Source: Smittia aterrima (taxonomy: Eukaryota; Arthropoda; Insecta; Diptera; Chironomidae). From it: a stretch of DNA of 64,000 nt. The notes under the pieces were generated by a model that was not told where the DNA came from, searched no databases, and saw nothing but the letters and a program-made list of their open reading frames with translations. Positions 36,701 to 50,100 of the stretch are shown here, in pieces. Positions within the stretch are counted from its first letter, which is position 1, and every line of letters begins with the position of its first letter. The DNA is taken from NCBI GenBank assembly GCA_033063855.1, contig CP093829.1, positions 8,504,243-8,568,242 of the forward strand, read 5' to 3'. The position numbers and the translations under genes were made by a program.

Positions 36701-37288
36701 GTCATTCTAAGAATTGGTAAGATGGTTTATAAGATGGCGCCAAAGATAATTGAATAATACCTTCGGTTCGTACTTATTCAGGGGAGCAAAAAGCAAATAA
36801 ATAAAAGCGAATGAGAAATAATCCTGAGCGAAACAAGAAAACAGTTTAATTGGACACATGATTTCGAAATTATTTTATGCTAATGCTTTATCAATGTTTT
36901 ATTTTTGTTTCTCTGTTCTCTTTATACATGTGCAAGTTGAGCTCCTCTCGTTGTTTCTTTCACATTTTTATATACATTATTTATAATGTGTGGCAAGAAC
37001 GAGATTAAGAGCGGAGGAAAACATTGTTCGCTTCAGAGAAATTTCCTTCCGTGGCAAACTCTCTGACAATAACTTCTGATAGGCGCCGAGGATGGTTTTC
37101 TTGTTGGAAAAAGGCTTCGAAGTTTTTGACACCTCAACGAGAATTGATATTATCTTATTGGAAATTTATCATCTTATCGGAAAATGTCATTTACAATTGA
37201 AATGGTTCAAATTAGAAGAGATTTTAATTATTAACGCTAATTATTAGAATGTATTCATTCTTCGCTTGATAGTAAAAATAGCTCTTCA
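30773..37288. other. Gene-poor region, right-middle part
   Basis: No supported gene was found. Items visible are an imperfect 26-bp dyad at 30927-30952 (CGCGAA-n2-CTTTTAAAAG-n2-TTCGCG), a CT tract at 33268-33281, and the perfect 16-bp palindrome AAATCGATATCGATTT at 34099-34114. ORFs near 32.7-33.1 kb and 34.2-34.5 kb show no domain or splice context. Confidence 0.5.
33268..33281. repeat. (CT)7 dinucleotide tract
   Basis: Seven CT units within a longer pyrimidine run. It is the complement of the GA tracts elsewhere in the gene-poor block. Confidence 0.85.
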
Positions 37289-37477
37289 AAGATTCGAAGA
37301 AAGTAAATTGAAAGTTCGTCAACTGAATAAAACCTTGTACCTGCGCTGAACGACGTTGAACAATCACTAGAAGTTTAGTTGAGCCTATTTCCAACAAAAC
37401 CATTTGCTCATGACGAAACTGAAAGTAGTTCGTCTTTGAATTAGAAATTCTTGGGTTCGAATCCCATCAAGTATTGA
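37289..37477 (+). repeat. tRNA-like repeat, copy 1
   Basis: The core starts TTCCAACAAAA at 37389 and ends in GGGTTCGAATCCCATCAAG (37453-37471), an exact tRNA T-arm/B-box sequence. Between them GACGAAAC (37412) can pair with GTTCGTC (37428-37434), giving a D-arm-like hairpin. Similarity to copy 2 extends about 100 bp further upstream, from the shared word AAAGATTCGA. No 5' acceptor strand pairs with the 3' end and the A box is poor, so this is not a functional tRNA gene. A tRNA-derived SINE or local satellite is the best reading. Confidence 0.7.
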
Positions 37478-37678
37478 AACATTTGTGTTGCAAGAAATAT
37501 TGTTTTTGGAACTTTTTATATCGCTTTGTACTCGTACTCGTTAGATATTTTTTATTTTCGATAATAAAACATATTTAGATTTTTATTAAAAAAGGATTAT
37601 TATCGCAATTTTTAAGAATTCATTGCATCGTTTGTCACTCTTGGCCAAAAAATAAAAGAAGCTGCTCAAGTTTGATCA

Positions 37679-37866
37679 AAGATTCGATGAAAATAAATCT
37701 GAATGGCGTTCGACTGAAACCCTCTATCTGCTATCGGCGAGATTTGATGATCAATTGAATTTAGCCGAATCGTTTTCCAACAAAAACATTTGCCTATGAC
37801 GGAATTAAAAGTTGTTCGTCTTTAAATTTGAAATGCATGGGTTCGAATCCCATCAAGTATTGAAAA
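37679..37866 (+). repeat. tRNA-like repeat, copy 2
   Basis: The core starts at 37775 and GGGTTCGAATCCC lies at 37839-37851, with the same 64-nt spacing as in copies 1 and 3. Here the T-arm stem is a perfect 5 bp (ATGGG/CCCAT). The upstream about 100 bp aligns with copy 1. The unit sits 386 bp after copy 1. Confidence 0.7.
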
Positions 37867-38049
37867 ATTATAGTCTTTAATTGATTTATATATTCTCTTT
37901 TTGCTCAAATAAAAAGTTTTTTTTTGCAATCCTAATCAGAATTATTTCAAGCATTCCGGGATCGACATGGTACTGATTTTTCAAAACAAGGTTATATTTA
38001 ATTACGATAATTCACGATGGACGAGCACTTTAAATTTATCTGAGTATGG

Positions 38050-38135
38050 TTCCAACAAAAACATTTGGTCATGACGAAACTGTTAACGGTTCGTGTTTTA
38101 GCTAAAAGATCTTGGGTTCGAATCCCATCAAGTAA
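38050..38135 (+). repeat. tRNA-like repeat, copy 3
   Basis: Core only. TTCCAACAAAAACATTTGG starts at 38050 and GGGTTCGAATCCC lies at 38114-38126, again 64 nt apart. A self-complementary TTTTAGCTAAAA lies where an anticodon arm would be. Upstream similarity to copies 1 and 2 is lost, so this copy is truncated or older. Confidence 0.68.
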
Positions 38136-41100
38136 TAAATAAAAATAATTTTAATTTCAGTGGTATACATTTCACAATTTTTTTTCTCAGAAATTAAAAT
38201 GTTTTGCAAATCATCTCACTCTTTTTTACCAACATTTCCTGAAGGACTAGCAGATAAGTAAATGTTTCTTTTTCTTTTTTAATTTAACATTGAATTGAAT
38301 TTTTCCTTCGAACAGAATAGAAACATCGTGTAAATTCCCGGGCAGATGACAGCCGAGAGTGGACAAGTGACAATGCTAAACCCCAAGACGAGAACCTTGA
38401 GTGAGAGAGAACTTTCTTTTCTCAACTAATAAATATTGATGACAAATGGATAAAAAATGTACAGAAGAGGAAAAGCTTCGAATTAGTTTACTGACGAAGA
38501 CAATATAAATGACCGTATTCATTATTAATGCTCTGACCAAGTGAAAAACAGTTTTTTAAGAGAAGTATCTGTTGTCTTAAAATGTATTTCCATGTAAGAT
38601 TGTTAGGACTATTGGCTTTTCATGTCCGTCGGGGATGCTTCAAATGATTTATTAAAGGACATACGGAAAAGACATTTTGATACAGAATGGAAGTTTGTGT
38701 TTGCTTTTTTAAAGAAAAGAAGAAGAAGAAGACGAGGAAGGAGAAGTCTTGAGATAAGTTCTTAGAAGTATTTTTTAATGTTCATCGTTGCGACCTTTGG
38801 GTCGCTTGAAAATGCGACAAAACTCCAACCGCAAGCTTAAGATTATCTCGATGAAGAGTCAGGTAATAATCCCCGAAGGAAACGAATCAAGCAGACTTGA
38901 TGTAAGAGCCGTCGTTCTCTTTATCGAGCAAATAACCGTGAAATTGATTTTTCAACGACTTCTTTCCGCCTCGATTGTATCATTCATTATTGCATAAAGA
39001 CGAAAAGTTAAACTCAAACGCCTCTCTCTTCATAGAAATTGAAATTGAGTTCTCTCATTGCGAAACTCGAGCTATGACTGCATCTTAACTGCGGAACGAA
39101 CAAACACTAGAACTTCTGCTTTCATTCAACTTTTGAATTTAATCTTAAGGTGTGATTCTGTTTGCTACACAAAAACTTTTTCTTTTTAATAACAAAACGA
39201 GAGATTTTTGTGCTGAGATGTATGGCAAGAGATTTGCATAACAATGAAAAGTTTTACTTTTTCATTGAAGTCAAACCTCTTTGCTCCTCTCCCTCGGAAT
39301 GGCAAAATAATTGTTTTGTTCAAATTAGCTTTTCAGTTGATACTTTTGATGTTTGTCTGCTTCAGCAAACTCGATTGAGTTGCAAACGGAAATAAATTCG
39401 TTTGATCGATTGGCTGGATCGTAGGGGGTCTCATTGGAGACTCTTCTCTTCGATCTATTGTGATGTCTCAGTCTTTTTCTCTTCTGGAACAATCAAAATT
39501 ATGATATGAACAAGAAAATATTCGCATCGAACAAAGGAAACACGAAAACTTACATTCGATATCGAATTAATTCATATTTTTGTGTACACATGTTCGTCGA
39601 GCGAGAGCAAACAAAAGTTCGCTTTGAATTTTGATTTTTATATTTTTTTTGTTTCGTTGATTCTCGTGGATGCGAGCGCGCTCACAAACCGTAATAAATA
39701 TCTTGTCATTGACAAAATTTATTGATCGAAATGTTCAATTTTTTATTTAAGTTTTCATGTTGGGAATGTTTCGCGATTGTTTCATGTTCGCTTTGAAGTC
39801 AGATCAAAACGAGACATCACTGATGAACCGTCTTCTGCTGTGCCATGAGAGAAAAACGAAGACGCGATGTGCACTTTTCTATTTCAAAGATGAACCGATC
39901 AGATCGGGATTGTTTTGCGAGAAAGCCTTAATGTCCAAGAGTGCACAGCGTGCGTCGTGTACGAAATATTTCTGCCGCTATTTTATCGAGCAACGGCTTG
40001 TGGTTTCGCATGTTCAGTTCTGTGGAAAGCATCGGAAAGATATCTTCATCGGGGCGAGCAGCAAAAGGGAAACTTGCTGGCCTTAATCAGCAGTTTACAC
40101 AACTGAATCAATTAAAGTCTCAAATACTTAATCTCGTGTTGTATAATAACTAGTTTCCAACTTCAAAAATCATCTTCGTCGTACAAACAACGACGATGCA
40201 TATTTTGTTGTGTTCAACCATTAAAACTGTGTAATGTCTCTTGTTAATGAAAACCCTTGTCAGTTCTAGCCGAGAATATATTTCCTTGTCATCTCTATCT
40301 TATTGTCTCACCAATTTTCCATACGACGATGGGACAAACACTGCAGACAAACTATCTCAAGTTATTACCCAGAATCTCTCTCTCTCTCTTTTCGCAATTA
40401 ATTTGAAATATATTTATTGTTAGGTGCAGCTTGTGTTAAACTGTAGAATATTGCAACAGATTTCCTTAACCGATTCTCTATGCAAATGAAGGTATTAGCA
40501 GCTTTATCCCTCCTTCCTTGCATTTGCTGTGTAAGTAAATAAAAGTAAGAGAGAGATTGCTGTTAAAGTCATGTTTTATTAATTCGAAAATTGATTGAGA
40601 GGATTTGTAATGAAATTTTAAAAATGCAAAAGGGTTAAGATGTCCATGAACTTTTAATTAGAAACAGAGATTCAAAACACGTTGTTTAACACACGCCTCG
40701 ATTTCCTTTTCGTGAGGATTAAATGGATTAGATGAGAGTCACTCAATCAAGCTTGCGAACTTTGAACATCTTCATCAGAAACGAGAGTTTCTCTTTGTCA
40801 AACGATCGAGTGTAAAACTCGCTTTTCAGAAGACGCTACCTGCTGTGCCATTCATGTCTTGATTCTTTATGGAACAGTCTCAATATATTCAGCTTGCCAA
40901 GCGATCTCATGAATGGCAACAATTATTAAATTAAGAGAAGAAGAATGTTTACGTTCACGAGAGAAGAGAAATGTCTGAGATTTATCGGCGTTGAGAATGG
41001 TGATAATGAATACATTAGTTGAGCTTGTGAGTGAGCCAGAGAGAGGAGGAGAAGCGGCATGGGGTAAATACACTAATTTAAAGCATGTATAATGGATGTT

Positions 41101-44100
41101 TACGTACACATTTCATCTCTGAAAAATGATTGTGAAAGAGCAATTTTCTTTAAAAGACCTCAAGGGACATTGTCATCTTTTATCTTTGTTATGTGTGTGG
41201 AGATGAACAGAGACCACCGAGAAATGATGATCATCTCATGCTCGTTGAGCTTCCTTCCCTCCATTAACAAACAAACAACTCAATTTCAAAGAGCCCATTG
41301 CACAATCTGAATCGATATTGTATTAGACTTTTTCGCTATAAATCATCGGAGACTCGATTCCAGATGCAATCACCTTTTGATACTGAAGATAATTAATGTT
41401 ATTTAATGTCATTTAGTCTCTCTTCTTTTTTTCTGTTGATTTTGTTTGTGTTTGTGCGTTGAATGTAAAACCAGGATAAACAGGCGACGCTGACAATTGA
41501 AAAATATTTGTCAAACAAAATGATTCTTTGTAATTTATGATGCTGAGAGCATTAACTGGAACACACATTGAGTGAAATAAAAATAAAAACCGGAAGAAGA
41601 GTCTTAAGTCGGACAACAAAGAGACGAAATAGATAATAAATAAATATTTTATGGCATTGAATTAATAAATTTCATTTTTCACTCTCACACACACTTGAGA
41701 AATATTTTTTTCGTTTTCTAAATCGATGCCACAATTTGAGTTTGAGTCAAACAGTTTCAAAAGTCGTCTGAGGTCCTAATCAGCGGGCGGTCGAGCTCGG
41801 CAATAAATTAGGATGTTGTTTTGTCACATGAAGATATTAATATTGTGATTTTCAACGAAGTCACACTGGCAACAAAGCGAAACACATTCGCAGAAAATGT
41901 GAAATCCGAGAGAAAGAATGAAGAGATTCTTGAAATGAGATTTCCTCAAAATGTATTTACACTGGTTCTTTATTGTTAAAGGGATGTTTTAACTTTCCAA
42001 ACAGATGTTATGAAACATGACCAATCGAGACTTCATCCTGTGCGAGATATTTCAGCACAAAAAATGATCAATTTCAATCTTTAAGAAGCAAATTACTAAA
42101 CGAATCTCGAAGCGAAGGAGTTTTGTAAACAAAAATGATTTTTCTAAACCAAAACTTTTTTGGAAAGTCACGAAACCTGAAGAGGATTCATCCTCAGAAA
42201 ATCTCAACGTTTTTGTTTGCATTCGATGTCATTTTAAACCTGATACTATTTTTAATGTGATAACAAACAATTTATCGGTCGAACACTCTTAAGTCACCCT
42301 CTGAAACCCAATCACTCTAATTGAAATTATATCCTGGAGAAGTATCCGATTTTCATCTGTCGGCTTGTTCGATAATCTCTATCTTCTCTCTCTTAAATGT
42401 AATCAACAAACAACAACCGCATAAATATCCTTCAATTGTATTTATGAATAACTTGTGGGAGTGTTCAACTCGACACCCGCTTTTTGTTGCTCAATCGTAA
42501 ATTTTCTCCCCAAGCGAGATAATTTTTTCGGTGATGTTGTTGCAAAGCAAAGCATCCCGCGAAGGGAGAGAGATGCATTTAATTTGAAGCAGAATTTTTA
42601 TGGCGTAGCGGAAAATTGCTCTCAACAAAATCTCGCATTTATCATTTCACTTCGTGCGAGGGCTGGAAAACTTTTTCTTATCGATCTCGCTATTAATGAG
42701 CGTGAATTTGTTTGGCGAGGGTTAACACGCTCGTTTCATTTCAATTTAATTATGATAATAATATTTATCACTGCATAAGAAGATTTAAATGCTAACTCGA
42801 TTAAATGATTTCTTTTTTCAAGAATGAGGAAGAGAAAAGTTGGAAGTTCATTATTAAAAAGTATTTAATCTTAATTAGGTCGAGCATCAGGATCCAGAGC
42901 AAGAGTCAGAGCAAATAAATGAACTAATGCATTTCTAGTTGATTGTCATTAATGTCCATCAACGAAATGGACGAAGTCGGAAGCATCGAGGAAAGGAAAC
43001 GATAATCTGAAACATGTGTGACTTCTTTTTTACGGTCAAGACTGAAGCTGAGACAATCTAGAGAGAGAAAGGGAATTTTCTTTTATCACATCCCAAGTTA
43101 TTGCTTCCTTCTTCTATGCCTCGCACATAATTAGATGATAAATTATGTTTATTTTAGTTATAAAACTCAGTCAATGGCCGTGGATCTCCATAAGAAAGGG
43201 CCGTAAAGGATAATAACTTAAAATTTTATTGTCAATATTTCTCAAGATAAACAAATCATAAATTCTTGTCCGGTTTTATGAGCTTGTGAACACAGGTCTC
43301 GGGCTCGACATTATTATCGTTTGTTTGCGTTTGAAGTCGAAGAACATTAGGAGGACAAACAAGTAAGTTAAAGGAAACAGATTCAACGATATTATCAGAC
43401 TTAGACGAGAAGGAATTAAGAATTAGCATAGATAGAGGTTTCTTTTGAGGAGATTGATTTCAATTATCTTTCAGTCGTGGGAAAATAAAGTTGGTAATGA
43501 AGTTACTTTGTAACAAAAATTCCTCGGAAGGGTTCAAAGCTTCCATCTCAACGTGACTTCCGTACAACTCCACGAACATTTATTTTTATTTTTTGAAATA
43601 ATAATTTTCATTTTAATCTCATTCTCGTTACTTTGATTGCATTTTTCTCGTTTTGAAAGCATGTTCAGCAATATTTATGTAGTAAGACTGGAAGTCTGGA
43701 AGAAAGTGAGGCTAAAGGAGAAGTCGAGTACATGCCAGCGATGATTTATTTAAAATGAAATTCAGTGATGAATTTACATTTTCATACTTCACAGTCGTTG
43801 CGAGTTTCTGCGTTGAGACACTCGGGAGTTGTCTGGCGAGAATTTCAAATTACATTGCACGCTTTGAGATCGTGCTAACCATCTGACCATGAGAGATTTC
43901 TGCCATGCATTCGCTTAATGGAGACGTAAATGATTCTTCTCTTTTATTTCCACGCGATGAGTAAAGTTCTGATAGTTTTAAATTTTAATTATGATTACAC
44001 AATAAATAAAAATTTATCAAGCGTTGCTGGTGCGAGCACCGCCGCTAGTTTCAACCCGCACACATGCAATAAAGTATCGCCGGGTATTAAGATTGCTCGT

Positions 44101-47100
44101 TACGATGATGTAAGGGAAAGGAGGGAGATGAGAGCTGCGTGGATTGATATTTTATTATATTTATATATCTCAGACACGCATAACAAACAGAAGCGGCAAA
44201 CTGAAGAGAAAATTGTATTACATTTCACTCTTGTTCACATTTATTTCATTTACACATTCGAGAACTTAATATTACTTTTATGACTGTAAAATACTTTATC
44301 GACTCGTTTAATGCGTATGCAAATTTTATCAATTGAAGGGAAAATCTCGCATTCGCTTGAATGTCTCTGCGTCTCCCTAACGACGAAATTAAAGCAAATT
44401 AAAAGCCAACTCCTCGCAGCGGAATTAAAATTTCTTCCTTCAAAACTCAACAGCGAAGTGATTCGCATTTGCCATTTTCGCAATAAAAGTCGATTGATGC
44501 TGCCATGCTTGGCAAAGTGCGAAGGAAAGCAGCGAACGAGCGAATAAAATATTTTATTAGCAACGCGGTGGAATTAACATTAAGCAAAGGAGCATAAAGA
44601 TAAATTTTGCACTGAAATTGCTATTTTTATTGCGATCCGATCATGTTTAAGTTCATTTGTTTCATGTGAATAGAATAATGGCTTTTTGTTCAAGGTATTC
44701 GCGGGTCATGTTTGAGCTTCTAGTGTTCGCCGATCGAACAATCGATCCATTGCTGAGCTTTTGCTGTGTTAATTATCAACGAGAATCAATTCCTCACAAC
44801 GTCATCTGCGGCCTCGGAAATCTCCTGACAGAAAGAAAGAATCGTCGTCTGAAGATTCTCGAAGAAAATGTTTTCGCTGCACAATCGACAAAGTCGAGAA
44901 GAATTTTTTCATTAAAGACAAATACCGATTCCATTACATTTTTCTGCTGATCCCATCATAAAAATTTTATTTACTTTTCTTGCATAAACGTTTTTCTATG
45001 TCATTCGTGGTTACATCTTCAATTCTTTTTCTGCTTACTCTACTCGGAATTTCTTGACTTTTATCTCTGAACGACAAATGTATGAGCGAGTTCAGGAGGG
45101 AAGGAGGTGAAAATATTTCTCTCGTCTAGGGATGCGATTGTCAGTGATGTTTGATGTTTGTAAAAAATCAAAGAACTTTACGAGCAAACTTTATTTAAAA
45201 CATTTTTAATGTATTCCTCAAAAGTCGTGTCTATTAAGCTCTTCAATTGTGTTTGCTTAGGGTCCCTATCACGAACTTATTTTGGCTAAAAATCGATGAA
45301 TTGTTGGTCACCCTTCTCATGCAATGGAATTTCTAATAACTCACATTCAGAACTCTGCAGAATTCTTATCACCGTGTCAGGTTTCCATGATCGAATGCAC
45401 AAATTGGCGAATTATATTTCGGCGCTCAAACTTGATTTCGTGATGTTATCACTTTTATTATTTCATTTTCCTTGGCATTTGCTTTTCAACGAAGCGAGGA
45501 AAATATTCCATTGAAGAGTAAAACAAAAAATTTAATGAGTTGCAAGTTTTGTTGAATGAGACGAAACCAGACCGGATGTGAGAAAAACAAATTCGCTTTA
45601 AAGCGTGAAAGACAACACTCGAGAATGAAATGATATTCCTCGCTTGTTAAGTCATTAGATTGCAGACTTTAATTGTAAAAGTATTGCATAAGCAAACAAC
45701 TTTCCGTTTAATAAGCGATAATTATTTTTCTTTTTGCGAAACGAGTTGCACTTTGCGCTTGGCCGAATTCAAGCGAAGCGGTTTCTTCAAATAGAACAAC
45801 TCTCGTCTCTCATTATTGACAGCTGAGCTCTGATAAATTTATAATTCTGATGGAGCTTACTGTAGTTCCCATCTCAACGCCCTACCGCAGCTCTCTTTTA
45901 ATTCTCTTGTGATGTATTTTGATACCGCGTCGCGTTACTAAAACAATCGCAGCATCGACTTACAAGACGAGTGTGCTTCAGCTCCCTTCCCCGAACGAGT
46001 TTGTGATAATAATTTTTCTCTTTTTTCAGCAAAGCCGGGCGACGACGATTTCATGAGAATTCGTTCGGCGGAGAAGCGAAAGCGGATTCGATCACCTTGT
46101 ATATTAGAATAATGAAATAATAAATCACTTTAACACAATATTTTCCTAATGATAGTTTATCTCGACTGCTTTCTGGAATTCTCCTCCAACAGCACAAAGA
46201 GCGTGTGGAAGGAAAGTTGTTTTTTGTTTTTTTTTTGGTCGTCGTCTGATTTGAAACAATGCACCCGAAAAAAAAAATAAAACAATCGAGTCAAGTTTTA
46301 ACACAGAAATTGGAGGCTTCCAACAGACACCGGTCAAGTTGCGAATGGAATTTGTGTGCTTGGTGTGTGGGAAACACAACAATTATGCATAAGACTGATT
46401 GATATGATGTGCTTTCTGCACCTTTTTTGGTCGAAAGGGATCGAGAGATTTTCGAGAATCGATCGAGAGGCAACATCAGAAGCTTCCGTGATTCTCGAGA
46501 ATCGCGCGAATCATTCGACTTCTCTCCTTTGTCACCTTCTCCGCTGCTTCATCCACGAGAACAATTTTTAGTAGAAAAAGCTGTGAAAAAACAAACAAGA
46601 AAATAATTTCGGTTTGACATCAAATTCGATTATCATGCGGAACAGAATCTTCTCGTCTTCTGTTTTTATTTCTCAGACTTTTTTTTTTATTTTTCACCGT
46701 CGTCGTTGCTATTGTTTCACACTGGACGAAGTCGTGTTCTCAAATTCAAAGGTGTTAATTCTGTTTCGATTCCTTTTTTACATTATTTGTCGACGACGAT
46801 TTAAGTCGTTTGCATTTTAGGAAAAAGTAAGAATGATAAATTAATTTTAATTGGAATCGTTCGTAAAATTCTCTTTCTTATTGAGACAGGAATCGTTTGC
46901 CACCCACGAGATTGTCGGATTGAAATATAATTCTCCTCTAGCTTCAGTTTCCTTGTCAGATTCACTCTCGACAATGTATCGAAGATGTTTAAGAAGGCTT
47001 TTCATCTTCAACATTAAATATCATTTCGAGTTCGACACAACAAAAAGTAAAAATCTCGTTAATTACTTTTCCTTTCGCCTCTCGAAGCTGCTTCGAAAGA

Positions 47101-50100
47101 AGTGGCGAGCGGATATCAGATACGATCTTTATTGTGTTATTCCAATTCTTAATTGAATGTTTTTTCATGCTGAGCTGCATTTTGTGTTGGATGGCGATTG
47201 TGATTTGTTTAGATGGAAGTGGAGAGCTCGATGGTTTTTCAGGTAATTTCCTCTCAAACGAATTCACCTCTCAACGCTTCAAGTGTTTATTTTTAATTTA
47301 AGACTTGCATTCTAGATACGATATTTGCATTCGACCGCATCGTTGAAATATTTATTCTCGAAAGCCGTCAAGAATAAACAAACAACAAGCGAAGCGATCG
47401 TTTCAAGTAGTTGTCTCAGCTCACAATTTATTTTTTTAGGATGAACATAAGTTGAAGAGAATCTTTTTAAATAAATAGCTCATTGCTTAATTTATGATGT
47501 ATCATCAAGAGAATGTTTTGTGTGATGATGTTTAGACGGAAATGCAATAAACATTAAGAAACTTAAGCCGAGATTCTCATTCAATTGAACGTCATTAGAG
47601 GAACGATGTCAATAATTTGTTCCGCATGCTTCTCGTTCGAAGGGATGAGGCACCAAATAAAAGAAAGATCTGTTTGACATTAAGCGCGAGAATGAAATTC
47701 GATGCTTACATTGGCTACAGATCATTACGATTTGGAATGCTCGTTATGGGGCGTCGTCGAAGTTTGTTTTCTGTTTATGAAAGGTTTGTCGTCGTGTGAA
47801 CAAATTCGCATTCTCATTCATCCTTTTGCGAAATGAATTGCTAATTAATCGAAACTCTATCAAACCTTCGGCTTAATTAAAAGAAATCATGCTCGAATCT
47901 CTCTTCCGATTGCCTTGTCGGTTCGACGTTTATAATGATGAGAGGATTAACGTCGAAGCATTTCATTCTACGGCAACTCAGCCGTCGCTCTTTCAACTCA
48001 TTTGCATAGATACGTGTGTGACAATGACGACATCAAGCGAAGTAATAATGTGCTGTCGCTTCTCGGAGAAACAATTCGAATGACAAGAGCGTTAAAGAAA
48101 TCTACTTCTTGTGTTCCATCGGATCGATTTAACATACACGTTAAAAATGATTCGGTCGGTTGGAAGTTGCTTAACCTCAAAGACACATCAAGCTCTACCT
48201 GAGACAAATCGACGAGAAATGTTTTAAACCAATTCCTAAGCGTCTCTCTCCTTCGACGAATGAAACGAGCCGAAAAGCATTTATAAATATTTAATTAAAT
48301 TAAAAAGAATGTGCCGCCACATTTCATCACATGAATTAAATGAATGTAATCTTGTTTTGAAAAGTTTTTCTCGTTCTGAGAGATTGCCGAGGTGGAAGTT
48401 TTCGTCTTTCCACTTAAATTGAGACCTAATCGAGTTAAATCCTAATTAAGTCAACAAGAAATGTCTTTGCCGGGGAATTGCGTGAAATGAAAAAGATTTT
48501 TTCTTCTAATTGACGAGGTTGATGATGTCGTCGCCAATCGTGCTCATTTCGCAATTGATTTGCATAAAGAAAATTTCTTTATTACATCGCGCCGCTGTCT
48601 ATTTCGAGGACAAACTTGCCGCTTCTCATGAAAAGTCACATTAATATTTCAATTTAATGAAAACCTTTTGATCTTTTCGCACACATTTTCAACAATTTTG
48701 TTATGGCAAATAAAAAAGTTTGTTTTCATTTCATTGAAAGAGATGAAACGATGGAAAGTTGTTTGAGCATTATTTTAATTGAAACAGTTTGGTAAGTGAA
48801 GTTGAAGACCTCGTCAATAATTTTTGCTTTCTCAAACATTTTTATTTCGGCAACTTCCGCTGAAAGGTTTTTGATTAAATTATTCACAAGCAAAATTTAT
48901 TTTGGAGAAGTCAAAAATAGTTTTCATCCGGTTGAGGTTCGTAAATTTGTTAAAATTCAATTGAGAGTTTTTTTATTTCTTTAAATGGCGCCTGAGGTTA
49001 GAGAAGAAAAAAACTTTTCCCAAACCAAACGAGAAAATATTCCTCATCACTTGAACACATCACGAGCTGAGTTATTTCACGGCTCTTTTAAGTCATCTCT
49101 CGTTAATCCCAAATCGTCCATAAAATTTCACTTCACAATTAAGTTTCATCTCAAGTGCCACGAGAAGCGCAGTCTCGTCTCGAATGTCAAAACAAGAAAA
49201 TCATTTATAAAGTACTAATTTTCCAAGTGCGGCAACAAAACAGATGTGAGCGATTTCGTGTTTTGAGTAATGTGTTTATTTTCGGTGAGAAAAGAATCTT
49301 TATAAACAACTTGAGATGAATATTCTTGGAGTGAAGAGAAATCTTCCTCGTCAAACGTCTTAATTACTGATTATCTTAAGCAAAGACTTTATCTCCTACA
49401 ATGAAACATTTTCTTCAACTGTAACGCGATCTGATAATTATCTCAATGAACAGATTTTGATTCGGCTGTCTCAGTGATTTGTTTAAATTGTATTTACGAC
49501 GACGATGATTTTTTACTGCACTCTAACGAGGCGAGGAGGAATTCACTTTCGAGACGTTACCCGGATGATTAAAGAACTTTTCGAATGACTTAATTGGGAA
49601 GTTCAAACATTGATGAATTGGCTTTGGGATGGAAACAGAAGCGTCAGACGAAGTTGATTAATTACTGGAGGACTCCTCTCTTGAACTTATGGCAACTTTC
49701 TTTTTAAAAGTTGATTCTTTATTCTCATTAGTTCCGAGTTCAATTGAAGTTAACGATTTTTCCTTAAATAAAATTCCTAAATTCTCGTCGATCAAAGACG
49801 CGTGAATTATTCAATCCACGGAATTGTAAATTGATTCATTTAGATCGTTCAATTCGTCGCTCATCAGACAGCTTTGTATTAAAATTCTTATCGAATCGAG
49901 TGTCGTTAGACGCAGGTAATTCTGATGGGAATTCTTGATTCTCGGAATTTCTTGCTTTCTCGAGCATGAAGACGATTCAAATCAAGTAATCTCGACCGAG
50001 AATCCATCAGGGCATTAATTTTGAGTTTTAGATTCCATCAATGATGTTTAAGCAATAAAACTGTCATCAAAGTATTGACAAGGATCGTCAAGAGAGTGAG

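Noticed and set aside
37453..38126. Functional tRNA genes at the three B-box sites
   Set aside because: There is a perfect T arm, but no pairing 5' acceptor strand, a poor A box and a weak anticodon stem in each copy.
43930..44283. 117-codon plus-strand ORF in the gene-poor block
   Set aside because: Its composition follows the local A+T-rich DNA. No domain, no initiation context and no neighbouring exons could be found.
46490..46503. 14-bp palindrome GATTCTCGAGAATC
   Set aside because: TCGA-centred palindromes are frequent across this window, so a single 14-bp example is within expectation.
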